Both the position numbers and the translations under genes were made by a program. 64,000 bases of DNA. Source: Synechococcus sp. CBW1002. GTDB lineage: Bacteria > Cyanobacteriota > Cyanobacteriia > PCC-6307 > Cyanobiaceae. This document shows, piece by piece, positions 44,734 through 54,064 of this stretch (position 1 is the stretch's first letter; each line of letters opens with the position of its first letter). The notes under the pieces were generated by a model. It saw nothing but the letters and a program-made list of their open reading frames with translations, made no database searches and was not told the origin of the DNA. The stretch is taken from contig NZ_CP060398.1 of NCBI RefSeq assembly GCF_015840915.1, positions 2,728,001 to 2,792,000 of the forward strand. The letters run 5' to 3'.

Positions 44734-45790
44734 GGGAACCCCTGAAAAACCCGATAGAATCAGCACAGTTCCAAAGCTGAGACTGGCAGCGGATGGCGGC
44801 CCCCCTCCAGTTGGGTTTCACGGACTACGAGCAGACCTACGCCAAGAAGAAAACGCGCCGGCAGCGCTTCCTCGACGAGATGGAAGCCACAGTGCCCTGG
44901 GATGCTTTCCTGGCCTTGATTTCGCCTGTGTACCACAGGCCTTCTGCCAAGGGCGGGCGCCCACCGTTTCCGCTGGTGGTGATGCTGCGCATCCACCTGC
45001 TGCAGCAGTGGTTCACGCTTTCCGATCCCTTGATGGAGGAGATGCTGATCGATACCCCCTGCTTCCGCCGCTTTGCTGGGATCGACATGGTTGAGGACCG
45101 GATCCCTGACGAGACGACGATCCTGAACTTCCGCCACCTCCTGGAAGAGAATCGGATAGCAGAGCAGATCCTGGAGACGGTGAACCAGAGCCTGCGGGAG
45201 AAGGGCGTGATGCTTAAGGAGGGTACGATCCTCGATGCCACAATCATCAACGCTCCCAGTTCAACCAAGAACAAGACGGGCGAGCGGGATCCTGAAATGC
45301 ACTCGGTGGCCAAAGGCAACCAGTGGTTCTTTGGGATGCGGTGCCACATCGGTGTGGATGCAGCCTCGGGTCTGGTCCATTCGGTGGTGAGCACGGCTGC
45401 CAACGTCCATGAGCTGAACACGGCAGCCGATCGCGTCCATGGCGAGGAACGCGTGATCTACGGCAACTCTGGCCACATCGGCATCGAAAAGCGTGAGGCG
45501 TTCAAGGACTGCGAAGCAGAGATGCGCATCGCCATGAAGCCCGGACAGCGCCGAGTTCTACCGGACACCCCAGAGGGAAGACTGCTGGATCTGATGGAGG
45601 CGGCGAAAGCCCATGTCAGGGCAAAGGTGGAGCATCCATTTCGGATCATCAAGTGCCAGTTTGGATTTCGGAAGGTCTTCTACCGAGGCATCCGCAAGAA
45701 CAACCTCAAGCTGACGATGCTGTTTGCCCTCGCTAATCTCTGGATGGTGCGCGAACGTTGTCCTTCTACAGCATAAATGACAGAATAAGT
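44734..45790 (+). mobile_element. IS5-family insertion sequence
   Basis: Encodes one transposase. The left end probably begins next to the IS630 right border (GGGAACCCCTGAAAAACCC at 44734); a matching right inverted repeat was not found, so the right limit is approximate. The IS630 element abuts its left end. Confidence 0.6.
44793..45776 (+). CDS. IS5-family transposase
   Basis: A 327-residue DDE transposase of the IS5 group. N-terminal domain LQLGFTDYEQTYAKKKTRRQ and FPLVVMLRIHLLQQWFTLSD; RIPDETTILNFRHLLEE; catalytic Asp in GTILDATIINAPSSTKN, second in HIGVDAASGLVHSV, and the C-terminal HPFRIIKCQFGFRKVFYRGI with the YREK-like region. The frame is complete and looks functional. Confidence 0.92.
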   Translation: MAAPLQLGFTDYEQTYAKKKTRRQRFLDEMEATVPWDAFLALISPVYHRPSAKGGRPPFPLVVMLRIHLLQQWFTLSDPLMEEMLIDTPCFRRFAGIDMVEDRIPDETTILNFRHLLEENRIAEQILETVNQSLREKGVMLKEGTILDATIINAPSSTKNKTGERDPEMHSVAKGNQWFFGMRCHIGVDAASGLVHSVVSTAANVHELNTAADRVHGEERVIYGNSGHIGIEKREAFKDCEAEMRIAMKPGQRRVLPDTPEGRLLDLMEAAKAHVRAKVEHPFRIIKCQFGFRKVFYRGIRKNNLKLTMLFALANLWMVRERCPSTA

Positions 45791-45904
45791 GTGCCATCTT
45801 GAGGGTGAGCAGCCAAAAATGATCGGGGAACTCACGAGAAATAAGCAAGTCAGGCCCTGGACTGGAGCACCTGGCGAGTAGCCAAGGACAGAAATACCCC
45901 ACAT

Positions 45905-45930
45905 GTGTCTCATTGACGAGAATGAGACAC
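45905..45930. repeat. 10-bp inverted repeat (hairpin)
   Basis: GTGTCTCATT and AATGAGACAC pair perfectly around GACGAG. It lies between the IS5 transposase and the FkbM gene; could be a terminator or an element end. No T-run. Confidence 0.55.
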
Positions 45931-46062
45931 GCTTGCGCTCAATTCCCGGTCTTGATCAGAGCTTCCCTAGGCAAGAACTCGTGGGCGGGGTATGAATTGT
46001 TAATTCTGCTTGGGCATGGATTGCTTGTGCTATCTTTGTTTTGAACATTAAATTCTATTCCA

Positions 46063-46815
46063 ATGTTTGGGAAAAAATCTCTTCAAGCGTATCTGCGTTC
46101 AAATGGGGTTGAGATTCGGAAAGTCCCCGCACAGCAGAAGTCTCATCTTCCAGTGTTTCGCGTGCTGGTTAACCTATTAATGCGGTGTCGTGAGCACCCA
46201 CTTACTTTTGTCCAGGTTGGTGCTAACGACGGTATTCATGGTGATCCACTTCACGCTTACATCCTTCGTCATGAATGGCGTGGAATTCTGATTGAGCCCC
46301 AGCCGGATGTGTTCGCTCGGCTTGTCCATAATTATGCTGCCTGCAGTGATCGTTTGATTTTTGAAAACTCGGCTATCTCTCCGTCAGGCAGTTATATCAA
46401 TATCTACAGAGTGCCCTTTGTTCAGCCGTCAGATCATCAGGATATTCCTTTTTCGCTAACAGTCACGTCCTTCAGCCCTTCCGTGGTGTCCAGGCAAACA
46501 GGTGTTCCTGAGCAGTCACTTCAGCAGGTGCGGGTGCCTGCGCTCACGCTTGACGCGCTCCTGCAAAAGCATGGGTTTGATGATCTAGATCTGCTACAGA
46601 TTGATTGTGAAGGCTATGACTCGCAAGTTTTAGAGTCGATAGACTTTAAGCGTTACCGGCCTCGTTTAATTCAGTTTGAGCATGGTCATTTATCCCGCCA
46701 TGAGCTCTCGAGATTGGAGGGTAGATTTGCTCGGGATAACTACCAGATGCATTATGGTGGCTATTCATCTGATAGTCTGGCCATCTCTGGGGAATGGTTA
46801 GACTCGCTCGCCTGA
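46063..46815 (+). CDS. FkbM-family methyltransferase
   Basis: A 250-residue protein: TFVQVGANDGIHGDPLHAYI near residue 48 (SAM motif), GILIEPQPDVF, VPALTLDALLQKHG and the FkbM-type LDLLQIDCEGYDSQVLES near 183. Intact, with moderate GC. It is isolated between the IS5 and IS3 elements, with an AT-rich leader (46010-46060) that probably contains its own promoter. Confidence 0.88.
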   Translation: MFGKKSLQAYLRSNGVEIRKVPAQQKSHLPVFRVLVNLLMRCREHPLTFVQVGANDGIHGDPLHAYILRHEWRGILIEPQPDVFARLVHNYAACSDRLIFENSAISPSGSYINIYRVPFVQPSDHQDIPFSLTVTSFSPSVVSRQTGVPEQSLQQVRVPALTLDALLQKHGFDDLDLLQIDCEGYDSQVLESIDFKRYRPRLIQFEHGHLSRHELSRLEGRFARDNYQMHYGGYSSDSLAISGEWLDSLA

Positions 46816-47033
46816 ACTGATGCCTAGCCCTAGTGTGGCGTCCCGCATACAGCCGTTAGATTATGAAATATCTCCTCGGGGAGTCGTTTCATGCCTACTG
46901 GCAGCCCCATGACCCCGCTGAAGCTGTCGGCCGGTGACCTTCAGGAAAGATGTCACCGGTCGGCGCCTATTCAGGTCGCCTGCAGAAACAGTAACTCCTC
47001 CTCGGCTGTCGTGGCATCTGGCGGTTCATTGAT

Positions 47034-48097
47034 CTAGACAACGACAGGTTGCCGCCAGCAGCGAACCGATCGTGACCAGCGTCTGGGATGGCGTTGGCGG
47101 GCCTGCTCATAAGGCCGCGTGCGCCGCTCACAGATGGCAACGGCCTGGCCGCTGTGCCACTGGTGTGGCGTCACGAATTTGATCGCGCTGTGGCGGTGCT
47201 CGTGGCAGTACCAGTGCACGAATGCCGTCGCCCACTGGCAGGCCTCCTCCTTGCCGGCAAAGGGCCGGCTGGGGTACTCCGGCCGGTATTTGGCGGTGCG
47301 GAACAGCGCCTCGGAGTAGGGGTTGTCGTTCGATACCCACGGCCTGGAGAACGAGCGCAGCACCCCAAGCTCTACCAGTCGCACCTCCAGCGTGGCGGAG
47401 CGCATGGCGCTGCCGTTGTCGGCGTGCAGGACCAGCCGGCGCTGGCGGCGCTTGCTGATCCGCTCCCGGATGCAGGCTCTGCTGATCAGATCGGCGGCCA
47501 CCTGGGTCTGCTCACGCTCAGCCACGTCCCAGGCGACGATTTTGCGGCTCCAGACGTCGACCACCAGGTAGAGGTAGAGCCACACGCCCCACACGCTGAT
47601 GGGCAGAAAGGTGATGTTCCAGCTCCAGAGCTGGTTGGGCCCATCAGCAGGCCGCCGTGGCACCGGCCGCGGTTGCTGCGGCAGCCTGGCCCGACCGCGG
47701 CGCTACACCTGCTGATGCTCGTGGAGCACGCGGTAGGAGCTGCTCTCGGAGGCCAGGAACTCGCCCTGGTCGGCCAGGGCGGGCACGATCTGGGTTGGCG
47801 GCAGCGAGGCATATGGCGGCTCGTTGCAGACCGCCAGGATCTGCTGGCGCTCCTGCTGGCTCAGCCGATGATGCACGTGGCGCACTCTGCCCTTGCGGCG
47901 CTCCCCACCGTCCCCATCACCCGCGAACTGCCGCCTCCAGCGCTGCAGGGTGCGCAGGCTGATGGCCATGCGCTCCGCCCCCGCGCCGCCGTGGCACCAG
48001 CGGCGACACCGTCATCGAGGATTTCCAGTGCCCTACGGCGATCCGCCTCGGAGGTCAGTCCTCCTCGGCCTCTCCCCAGAGGGCCTGCATGTTTTTT
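47034..48097 (-). pseudogene. IS3-family transposase orfB, nonsense and frameshift
   Basis: Homologous to orfB at 62179-63324: LTSEADRRRALEILDD at the start, a frameshift near 48000, then LRTLQRWRRQFAGDGDGGER, PALADQGEFLASESSSYRVL, an in-frame TAG at 47703-47705, and the rve core WSWNITFLPISVWGVWLYLY, LVLHADNGSAMRSATL (second Asp), VSNDNPYSEALFRTAKY (Glu). Two lesions make it inactive in cis. Confidence 0.85.
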
Positions 48098-48522
48098 GTG
48101 ACCAGCAGCAGCGCCGCCGCTTCCGCCAGGGCCTTCTCCTTCTTGCGCAGCTCCTTCTGGAGCCGCTTGATCTCCCGCTGGTCCTGGGCGCGGAGCTTCT
48201 CGTTGGCATCCTGCGATGCCAGCCGCCAGCGCTCCACCTGCTCGGGGTACAGACCCCGCTCCCGGCAGAAGGCGCTGAGCTCGGTGGCATTGAAACCAGC
48301 GGTCTCCAGCACCACCGTGAACTTGTCGGCAGCGCTCCAGCCCTCAGGGTCCTTGTGCGATGCCGGCACCACCTCCCCCTCCAGCCGCCAGCACTTGCGC
48401 CAAGCGTAGAGAGTGCAGATGTGAATGCCCGTCTCCTCGGAGTTCCTCGCCACGCTCTGCCGAGCGGGCGGACTCATCCGCTTCCTGATGTCAGCCTGGA
48501 AAGCCTCGCTGTAACGATGCAC
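48055..48522 (-). CDS. IS3-family orfA (HTH protein)
   Basis: A 155-residue orfA: MHRYSEAFQADIRKRMSPPA with a helix-turn-helix (SVARNSEETGIHICTLYAWR), then a leucine-zipper-like coiled coil (LRAQDQREIKRLQKELRKKE). A slippery heptamer A-AAA-AAC occurs on the minus strand at 48097-48091, just before its end, where a -1 shift leads into the orfB frame. OrfA is intact though orfB is dead. Confidence 0.82.
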   Translation of the reverse strand: MHRYSEAFQADIRKRMSPPARQSVARNSEETGIHICTLYAWRKCWRLEGEVVPASHKDPEGWSAADKFTVVLETAGFNATELSAFCRERGLYPEQVERWRLASQDANEKLRAQDQREIKRLQKELRKKEKALAEAAALLLVTKNMQALWGEAEED

Positions 48523-48712
48523 TGGTCATCTCCTCATGCCCCCGCGTGGTCAAAAGCACGGGCGACAACTTTCCTGACGGCGGGGGATACGGGCTGTTCT
48601 GTTTTTGGCGTCCTATGAATCCTGTCATTGCCGATTATCGCTGATAAGCGCGGGGGACCGCATCCAGCCCTCTGGCTAATGTTAGGTTTAATGTAACTCA
48701 TGTTACCAAGAT

Positions 48713-49726
48713 ATGAATTCACTCCCTAAACATCTCGTTGTATTTCGCATAGGCAGCATGGGCGATACGGTTGCAGCCCTTCCTTGTTTTCATGCCATTC
48801 GCCAAGCTTTTCCGTCGTCAAAGATTACATTGCTTACAAATTACCCCGTTTCATCGAAGGCTGCGCCTATGGTAACGGTACTTGGCACTGAAAGTGGGTT
48901 TGTAAACAGGGTTGTTAATTATTCAATTGGTCTTCGCAATCCTATAGCCGCTTCTCGCCTTCTAATGCAACTCAGAGCCTTAAAGACGTCGACATTGATT
49001 TATATGCGAAGTGAGCCCACTCAAAGGATGATAAGAAGGGAGTCTATGTTTTTCCGTCTGGCTGGTTTCCGGAATCTTCTATGTGTGCCCACTAATGAAG
49101 ATCAGCGGTTGCCGCGAGTTGATCCTATTACAAAACAGCTTGAGTCTGAGGCTTCGCGCCTGGCTCGTTGTTTTGCTTCGATAGGGCCAGTTAATCTCTC
49201 TGACCAATCTTTCTGGGATCTTCGCCTAACTGATGTCGAGCAACGAGTAGGAGCTCAATTGGCAGCAACCTTGCCATCTCCTTTTCTTGTTATCAATACA
49301 GGAGGGAAAGAACCATCCAAGGATTGGGGGCTGGAACGCTGGGCACTATTTCTTCAAAAGTTCAGGGAACGTTCAGGTTTGAATGGCTTGGCCATTGTGG
49401 GCGCAGATGATGATCATCTTCGTGCTGAAACCTTGCTTCAATACTGGGGTGATGGTGGCGTGAATCTCTGTGGAGGCCCTAGCCCGAGGGAGGTGGCTGC
49501 CCTGTTGGCTCACGCGCATTTATTCGTTGGTCATGATTCAGGGCCGCTACATTTGGCTCAATGCGTTGGTGCTCCTGCTCTTGGTTTGTTTGGATCTTAT
49601 AATAAGCCAAAGCTATGGCACCCGCTCGGATCGCATGTCCGGGTGATCCATCAAATGAAGGGTATGGATGGTATCAGCGTGGATCAGGTGCTTAAACAGG
49701 CACTGGCACTTATTGCTTTGAGCTAG
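48713..49726 (+). CDS. Glycosyltransferase family 9 (heptosyltransferase)
   Basis: A 337-residue GT9 enzyme. N-terminal VVFRIGSMGDTVAALPCFHA near residue 10 is the heptosyltransferase R-x-G-x-x-GD-x-V region; LVINTGGKEPSKDWGLERWA near 197 and HLFVGHDSGPLHLAQCVGAP near 262 form the ADP-heptose donor site. Directly upstream of the ADP-heptose synthesis genes (12 bp to the next start), so it very likely uses ADP-heptose. Intermediate GC content, distinct from the IS before it. Confidence 0.88.
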   Translation: MNSLPKHLVVFRIGSMGDTVAALPCFHAIRQAFPSSKITLLTNYPVSSKAAPMVTVLGTESGFVNRVVNYSIGLRNPIAASRLLMQLRALKTSTLIYMRSEPTQRMIRRESMFFRLAGFRNLLCVPTNEDQRLPRVDPITKQLESEASRLARCFASIGPVNLSDQSFWDLRLTDVEQRVGAQLAATLPSPFLVINTGGKEPSKDWGLERWALFLQKFRERSGLNGLAIVGADDDHLRAETLLQYWGDGGVNLCGGPSPREVAALLAHAHLFVGHDSGPLHLAQCVGAPALGLFGSYNKPKLWHPLGSHVRVIHQMKGMDGISVDQVLKQALALIALS

Positions 49727-49738
49727 AATTAGAACTCG

Positions 49739-50872
49739 ATGATTGGCACGCCTTCGTTCACTTCGTTACATGGCTGGTTTCTAGTTCAGGCACTGCCCCT
49801 CTGGAGCTGTTATGGGGTGGATCGACAGAGTGGCGGCTTCTTTGAGAAACTCTATCCCAGCCTGAATCCAACAAATGAGCCGAGACGTACTCGCCTAGTG
49901 GCTCGGCAGATTTACTGGTTTACCGTTGGTGAAGCTTTGGGTTGGCAGGGTGCAGCCGATGAGCTGATCGATCATGGCTTCCAGTTTCTCAGTCGTTATC
50001 TTGTGAGCCCCGAGGGCCACGTGCGGGCCAGCTGCACTGCCAATGGTGATCTGATCGACAGTCGCCAACATCTTTATGACGTAGCTTTCGTCCTGGTTGC
50101 TCTTGCAAGGCAGGCGCATAGGCGCCCTGATTCTCTTGAGCCGGAGGCGTTGGCTCGTCGCATCGTGAATCGCCTTAGGCTCAATCCCCATGGTGGATAC
50201 CATGATGACGTTACACCTGATGTGCAGTGCGCTAATCCACACATGCATTTGTTCGAAGCTTTCCTTTGCTGGAGCAATCTTCAGGATAATGGCGATGATT
50301 TCTGGTGCCACCGCGCAGCAGCCCTTGCTCAGCTTGCTGTAGAGCATATGATACAGCCGCAATTCGGTGCTCTTCCCGAACATTTCGACCTGAGTTGGCG
50401 TCCGATACGTCAAGATGGCTTTCTTCGAATTGAACCCGGCCATCAATTTGAGTGGAGTTGGTTGCTTGCTCAATGGGCGTCCTTCAGTGGAGATTCCACG
50501 ATCGCTGCAGCAGCCCAGCGCCTTTGCCACCAAGCTGAAGTCTTTGGTGTGGACAAGCAACGCAATGTGGTGATCGAGTGCATCAATGATCAACTTCTTC
50601 CTTCTAACACTACAGCTCGTCTATGGCAGCAGACTGAACGCCTCAAGGCCTGGCACCATCAGACTCAGATCAAGGGGCTAGAAACTGCCTGTCGCTATCG
50701 CGATCAAGCTCTTGAATCTCTTCTGCACTTCTTATCAGGGCCCCGGCCTGGCTTGTGGTTTGATGAGATGGATTCATCTGGACGCTTTCTGGAGCTCCCA
50801 GTGAAGGCCAGCAGTGGCTACCACATCGCCTGTGCTATTGAAGAGCTGTTTGTTCCCATTGCCTGCCGTTGA
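49739..50872 (+). CDS. AGE-family sugar epimerase/isomerase
   Basis: A 377-residue (alpha/alpha)6-barrel protein of the N-acylglucosamine 2-epimerase family. Recognisable segments: GGFFEKLYPSLNPTNEPRRT near residue 32, RQHLYDVAFVLVALARQAH near 108, NPHMHLFEAFLCWSN near 166, and EPGHQFEWSWLLAQWA near 230, which include the conserved His residues of the active site. Members epimerise GlcNAc/ManNAc or isomerise mannose/fructose (phosphates). Its place between a heptosyltransferase and hldE, 7 bp before hldE, suggests a role in making the heptose precursor or another sugar of the core; the reaction is not determined. Confidence 0.82.
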   Translation: MIGTPSFTSLHGWFLVQALPLWSCYGVDRQSGGFFEKLYPSLNPTNEPRRTRLVARQIYWFTVGEALGWQGAADELIDHGFQFLSRYLVSPEGHVRASCTANGDLIDSRQHLYDVAFVLVALARQAHRRPDSLEPEALARRIVNRLRLNPHGGYHDDVTPDVQCANPHMHLFEAFLCWSNLQDNGDDFWCHRAAALAQLAVEHMIQPQFGALPEHFDLSWRPIRQDGFLRIEPGHQFEWSWLLAQWASFSGDSTIAAAAQRLCHQAEVFGVDKQRNVVIECINDQLLPSNTTARLWQQTERLKAWHHQTQIKGLETACRYRDQALESLLHFLSGPRPGLWFDEMDSSGRFLELPVKASSGYHIACAIEELFVPIACR

Positions 50873-50879
50873 CGACGAG

Positions 50880-52358
50880 ATGGATTACAAGGCCCTAGTT
50901 CCCCTAGTGCAGCAGTTCCGCGATGCTCGCGTGCTATGCCTCGGTGATCTAATCCTCGATACTTTCAATCACGGCAGCGTGGAGCGTATCTCACCTGAGC
51001 GGCCAGTGCCTGTCTTCAGACCTGGGCAAGTGGTTCACATTCCTGGTGGCGCTGCCAATGTGGCCAGGAATATCACTTCCCTTGGTGGCCATTGCAGCCT
51101 GGTGGGCCTCGCTGGCCACGATGAGGCTAGCTCAATTCTCCATGATTTGCTGCAGAGCGATGCCCGGATCAGTTGCAATTTGGTTTTCAGTGAGCGGCCC
51201 ACATGCCACAAGGTGAGGTTCACGGCGGCGGGCCAACATCTGATGCGCCTTGACAACGAGACTAACGACCCCATCGGTAATGTAGAGATCCAGCGTGTCC
51301 TCAGCCTGCTTGAGCCCTTGTTACCTGGACACGACGTCTTGATTCTTTCCGACTACGCCAAGGGACTTCTCTGTCCGGATTTGCTGCAGCAGGTAATTGC
51401 TATGGCGCGTCGTTTTCGTATACCTGTTGTGGTTGATCCTAAGAGCCCTGATTTCAATAGCTACGCGGGTGCCTCCCTTCTCACACCAAACACCGTTGAG
51501 GCCGAACGAGCGACTGGATTCCCTATTCATACCACTGAGGATGCTGAACGTGCTGGCCTCCGCCTGCTCAATGAAAGCGGCGTTTCCGCAGTGCTCATTA
51601 CTCGGGGCGCTCACGGCATGAGTCTGGTTCTTGACGATGCCCCGCCGTTGCACCTAGCCAGTGGTGCACTCGAGGTTTTCGATGTGGTGGGTGCTGGCGA
51701 TACAGTGATTGCCACCTTGGCGTGTGTGCTTGCTGCAGGTGGAAGCTATGGCGAGGCGGCTAGTACAGCCAATGTTGCCGCTGGCCTTGTTGTAGCCAAG
51801 CCCGACACTGCAACCGTGGCACCGGGCGAGTTAATTAACCGTCTGATGAGCCTTTCAGCTTGTCGGCCTCGCCCAGGCGATCCCCTTTTGTTAAAGGCTT
51901 CTCAACTGCTAGCTTATGTTGCTACGTGCCGAGCCGAGGGAAAACGTATAGGCTTCACAAATGGTGTGTTTGATCTAGTACATCCAGGTCATGTGTCGTT
52001 GTTGCGCTTTGCTCGTGACCAGTGCGATGTCTTGATTGTTGGCATTAATAGTGATGCTTCAGTACGTCGTCTCGGCAAAGGAGACGAGCGTCCAATCAAT
52101 TCTGAGGATGATCGAGCTGCCGTGCTTGGGGCATTCGGAATGGTGGATGCTACGGTGATTTTTGACGATGACACCCCGCTTACTTTAATCGAATTGATTC
52201 GCCCTGATGTGCTGATAAAGGGCGCTGACTATACAATTGAAACGGTTGTCGGCTCCTCACTCGTGCTTGGCTATGGTGGCGATGTTGTGCTCGCCCCCAT
52301 TGAGTCAGGTAAAAGTTCTACGCGTATGATTGCAAAAGCACGGAGAAAAACATCATGA
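50880..52358 (+). CDS. hldE: Bifunctional heptose kinase / adenylyltransferase
   Basis: A 492-residue fusion from ATG 50880 (an upstream in-frame start would overlap the epimerase gene). N-terminal PfkB-type kinase domain: LCLGDLILDTFNHG near residue 16, PGGAANVARNITSLG, and the C-terminal kinase motif VVGAGDTVIATLACVLA near 271 with the catalytic Asp. C-terminal nucleotidyltransferase: GFTNGVFDLVHPGHVSLLRF near 357 (HPGH active site) and EDDRAAVLGAFGMVD. It phosphorylates heptose 7-phosphate at C1 and later forms ADP-D-glycero-heptose. Overlaps hldD by 4 bp. Confidence 0.93.
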   Translation: MDYKALVPLVQQFRDARVLCLGDLILDTFNHGSVERISPERPVPVFRPGQVVHIPGGAANVARNITSLGGHCSLVGLAGHDEASSILHDLLQSDARISCNLVFSERPTCHKVRFTAAGQHLMRLDNETNDPIGNVEIQRVLSLLEPLLPGHDVLILSDYAKGLLCPDLLQQVIAMARRFRIPVVVDPKSPDFNSYAGASLLTPNTVEAERATGFPIHTTEDAERAGLRLLNESGVSAVLITRGAHGMSLVLDDAPPLHLASGALEVFDVVGAGDTVIATLACVLAAGGSYGEAASTANVAAGLVVAKPDTATVAPGELINRLMSLSACRPRPGDPLLLKASQLLAYVATCRAEGKRIGFTNGVFDLVHPGHVSLLRFARDQCDVLIVGINSDASVRRLGKGDERPINSEDDRAAVLGAFGMVDATVIFDDDTPLTLIELIRPDVLIKGADYTIETVVGSSLVLGYGGDVVLAPIESGKSSTRMIAKARRKTS

Positions 52359-53341
52359 TCATCATCACTGGAGCTGCTGGATTTATTGGCTCAAACATGG
52401 TTGCCGAGCTGAGTGAAGCAGGGGGATCTTATCTGGTTGCTTGTGATTATTGGTCTTGCGGCAACAAATGGATGAATGTTGCCAAGCATTTTGTCGCCGA
52501 CTTTATTAGTCCTGTTCAGTTGTTTCCATTTATCCGTGAGTCGGCCTCCCGGATTCGAGCTATAGTACACATGGGTGCAATCTCTGCCACTACTGAGCGT
52601 AATGTTGATCGCCTGATTGCTGATAATATTCGCCTTACGATTGATCTTTGGGACCTCTGTGCTGACTACCAAATCCCATTCATTTACGCTTCCTCCGCCG
52701 CCACGTACGGAGCGCTGGAAACAGGTTTGATTGATGATCAAGATCCTGTTGCCCTTGCTCAGCTTCGTCCACTCAATGCCTATGGCTGGAGCAAGCATGC
52801 CACGGACCGGATTCTCATGCAGCGGGTTGCTGATGGGATGCCAGCCCCTCCCCAGTGGTGTGGCTTGAAGTTTTTTAATGTGTACGGCCCGAACGAGTAT
52901 CACAAGGGAGATATGCAGAGTGTGGTTGCCAAGTTTTTCGCTGATGTTCGTGATTGCAAGCCAATCCGTCTTTTTCAGTCTCATCGGCCAGGGATGGCTG
53001 ACGGAGCTCAAAGCCGCGATTTCGTTTATGTAAAGGATTGTACTATGTTTATGAAGTGGCTTCTTGAGAATCCAGCTGTTTCAGGCCTTTTTAATGTTGG
53101 TACCGGAGAAGCCCGGAGTTTTCGTGATCTGCTTACATCGATTGCCACTGCCCTTCAAGTCCCCATTAGCTTTGACTTCGCTCCAATGCCCGAGCACCTG
53201 CGGGATCGTTATCAGTATTTCACCCAGGCAGAGGTAATTAAGCTTCGCTCCACGGGGTACATGGTTCCCTTCCATAGTATTGAATCGGGTGTCGCCGATT
53301 ATGTCGTCAACTATCTCAACACAGACGATCTTTATCGTTAG
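52355..53341 (+). CDS. hldD: ADP-L-glycero-D-manno-heptose 6-epimerase
   Basis: A 328-residue extended SDR enzyme. MIIITGAAGFIGSNMVAEL holds the NADP-binding glycine motif; ACDYWSCGNKWMNVAKH follows the HldD pattern; VHMGAISATTERNVD, YASSAATYG, the catalytic YGWSK, and LKFFNVYGPNEYHKGDMQS are all HldD-specific signatures. It inverts C6 of ADP-heptose, the last step of precursor synthesis. Coupled by ATGA overlap with hldE. Confidence 0.95.
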   Translation: MIIITGAAGFIGSNMVAELSEAGGSYLVACDYWSCGNKWMNVAKHFVADFISPVQLFPFIRESASRIRAIVHMGAISATTERNVDRLIADNIRLTIDLWDLCADYQIPFIYASSAATYGALETGLIDDQDPVALAQLRPLNAYGWSKHATDRILMQRVADGMPAPPQWCGLKFFNVYGPNEYHKGDMQSVVAKFFADVRDCKPIRLFQSHRPGMADGAQSRDFVYVKDCTMFMKWLLENPAVSGLFNVGTGEARSFRDLLTSIATALQVPISFDFAPMPEHLRDRYQYFTQAEVIKLRSTGYMVPFHSIESGVADYVVNYLNTDDLYR

Positions 53342-53352
53342 CAGTTTTGTTT

Positions 53353-53880
53353 ATGGACCCACATCTGTTCCTTGATCGAGACGGCACTTTGATCCGTGAG
53401 GAGAATTATTTACGCGATCCCGACTTGGTTGTTTTGGAGAATGGAGCTGTTGATGGTCTGCTGCGATTTGCTGCTATCGGATACCGTTTGGTTGTCGTTT
53501 CCAATCAGTCAGGAGTTGGTCGGGGCCTGATTACTGAGGAAGATGTTATTGCTGTAAATTGCCGAGTTCGTCAGCTATTGGCTCAGCAAAGAGTGTCGAT
53601 TTCATCGTGGCATCATTGTTCTCATCGGCCTGACCAGGGATGCAATTGCCGTAAGCCTGGCCGAGGGCTTTTTGAAGAAGCAGCCAAACTCCATCCAGTT
53701 GATTGGGAACGATCTTTGATGGTTGGTGACAAGCCTTCAGATGTTCAGGCTGGCTTGTCTCTTGGCATGGCGTCGGCTTTAATCACCACCGGGTATGGCG
53801 GTAAGCATATCGAATGGGCTCAGCAACACGGCATTCCTATTGTGCATTCATTGGATGACATGGCAGATCAGTTCATTTGA
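53353..53880 (+). CDS. gmhB: D-glycero-D-manno-heptose 1,7-bisphosphate 7-phosphatase
   Basis: A 175-residue HAD phosphatase. Start ATG 53353 (a TTG 6 bp upstream is also possible). Motif I FLDRDGTLI with both Asp residues near residue 5, motif II VVSNQSGVGRG, the zinc-binding CSHRPDQGCNCRKP loop characteristic of GmhB, and motif IV VGDKPSDVQAG. It removes the 7-phosphate between the two HldE steps. It completes HldE-HldD-GmhB; the first enzyme, GmhA, is not in the window. Confidence 0.93.
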   Translation: MDPHLFLDRDGTLIREENYLRDPDLVVLENGAVDGLLRFAAIGYRLVVVSNQSGVGRGLITEEDVIAVNCRVRQLLAQQRVSISSWHHCSHRPDQGCNCRKPGRGLFEEAAKLHPVDWERSLMVGDKPSDVQAGLSLGMASALITTGYGGKHIEWAQQHGIPIVHSLDDMADQFI

Positions 53881-54008
53881 TAATCTCTTCAGTTAATCCA
53901 CTTAGTGTGGCGTCCAATTCTTTCTCAATGTACCTCGGACACTGACCGCGCCATTGATAAACCTCTCGCGAGATTCGGTATTGCAAAAGGTGAGGTTCTT
54001 TGTATGCG

Positions 54009-54048
54009 TTCAGGGAGCAGGACGCCCCGTCGCACTCCATCCCTGAAA
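54009..54048. terminator. Inverted repeat between gmhB and the IS66 gene
   Basis: TTCAGGGA (from 54009) and TCCCTGAA (ending near 54048) are exact complements about 24 nt apart. It lies between the convergent gmhB and transposase genes; it may serve as terminator or belong to the IS66 end. Confidence 0.35.
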
Positions 54049-54064
54049 GCTCATCACTGAGCGA

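Larger units (their letters stand above)
46939..48578 (-). mobile_element. IS3-family element, inactive copy 1
   Basis: Ends carry TTCAGGAAAGATGTCAC at the low-coordinate side (46940-46956) and CGACAACTTTCCTGAC at the high side (48563-48578), the same imperfect inverted repeats as the copy at 61645-63362. It contains orfA and a broken orfB on the minus strand. The low end also forms a hairpin CCGGTGAC/GTCACCGG. Confidence 0.8.

Noticed and set aside
43700-44734. 344-codon frame opposite the IS630 transposase
   Set aside because: Shadow of the transposase, whose DDE residues are all on the minus strand.
47088-48101. 337-codon plus-strand frame in the dead IS3 copy
   Set aside because: Antisense to orfB; no protein-like features.
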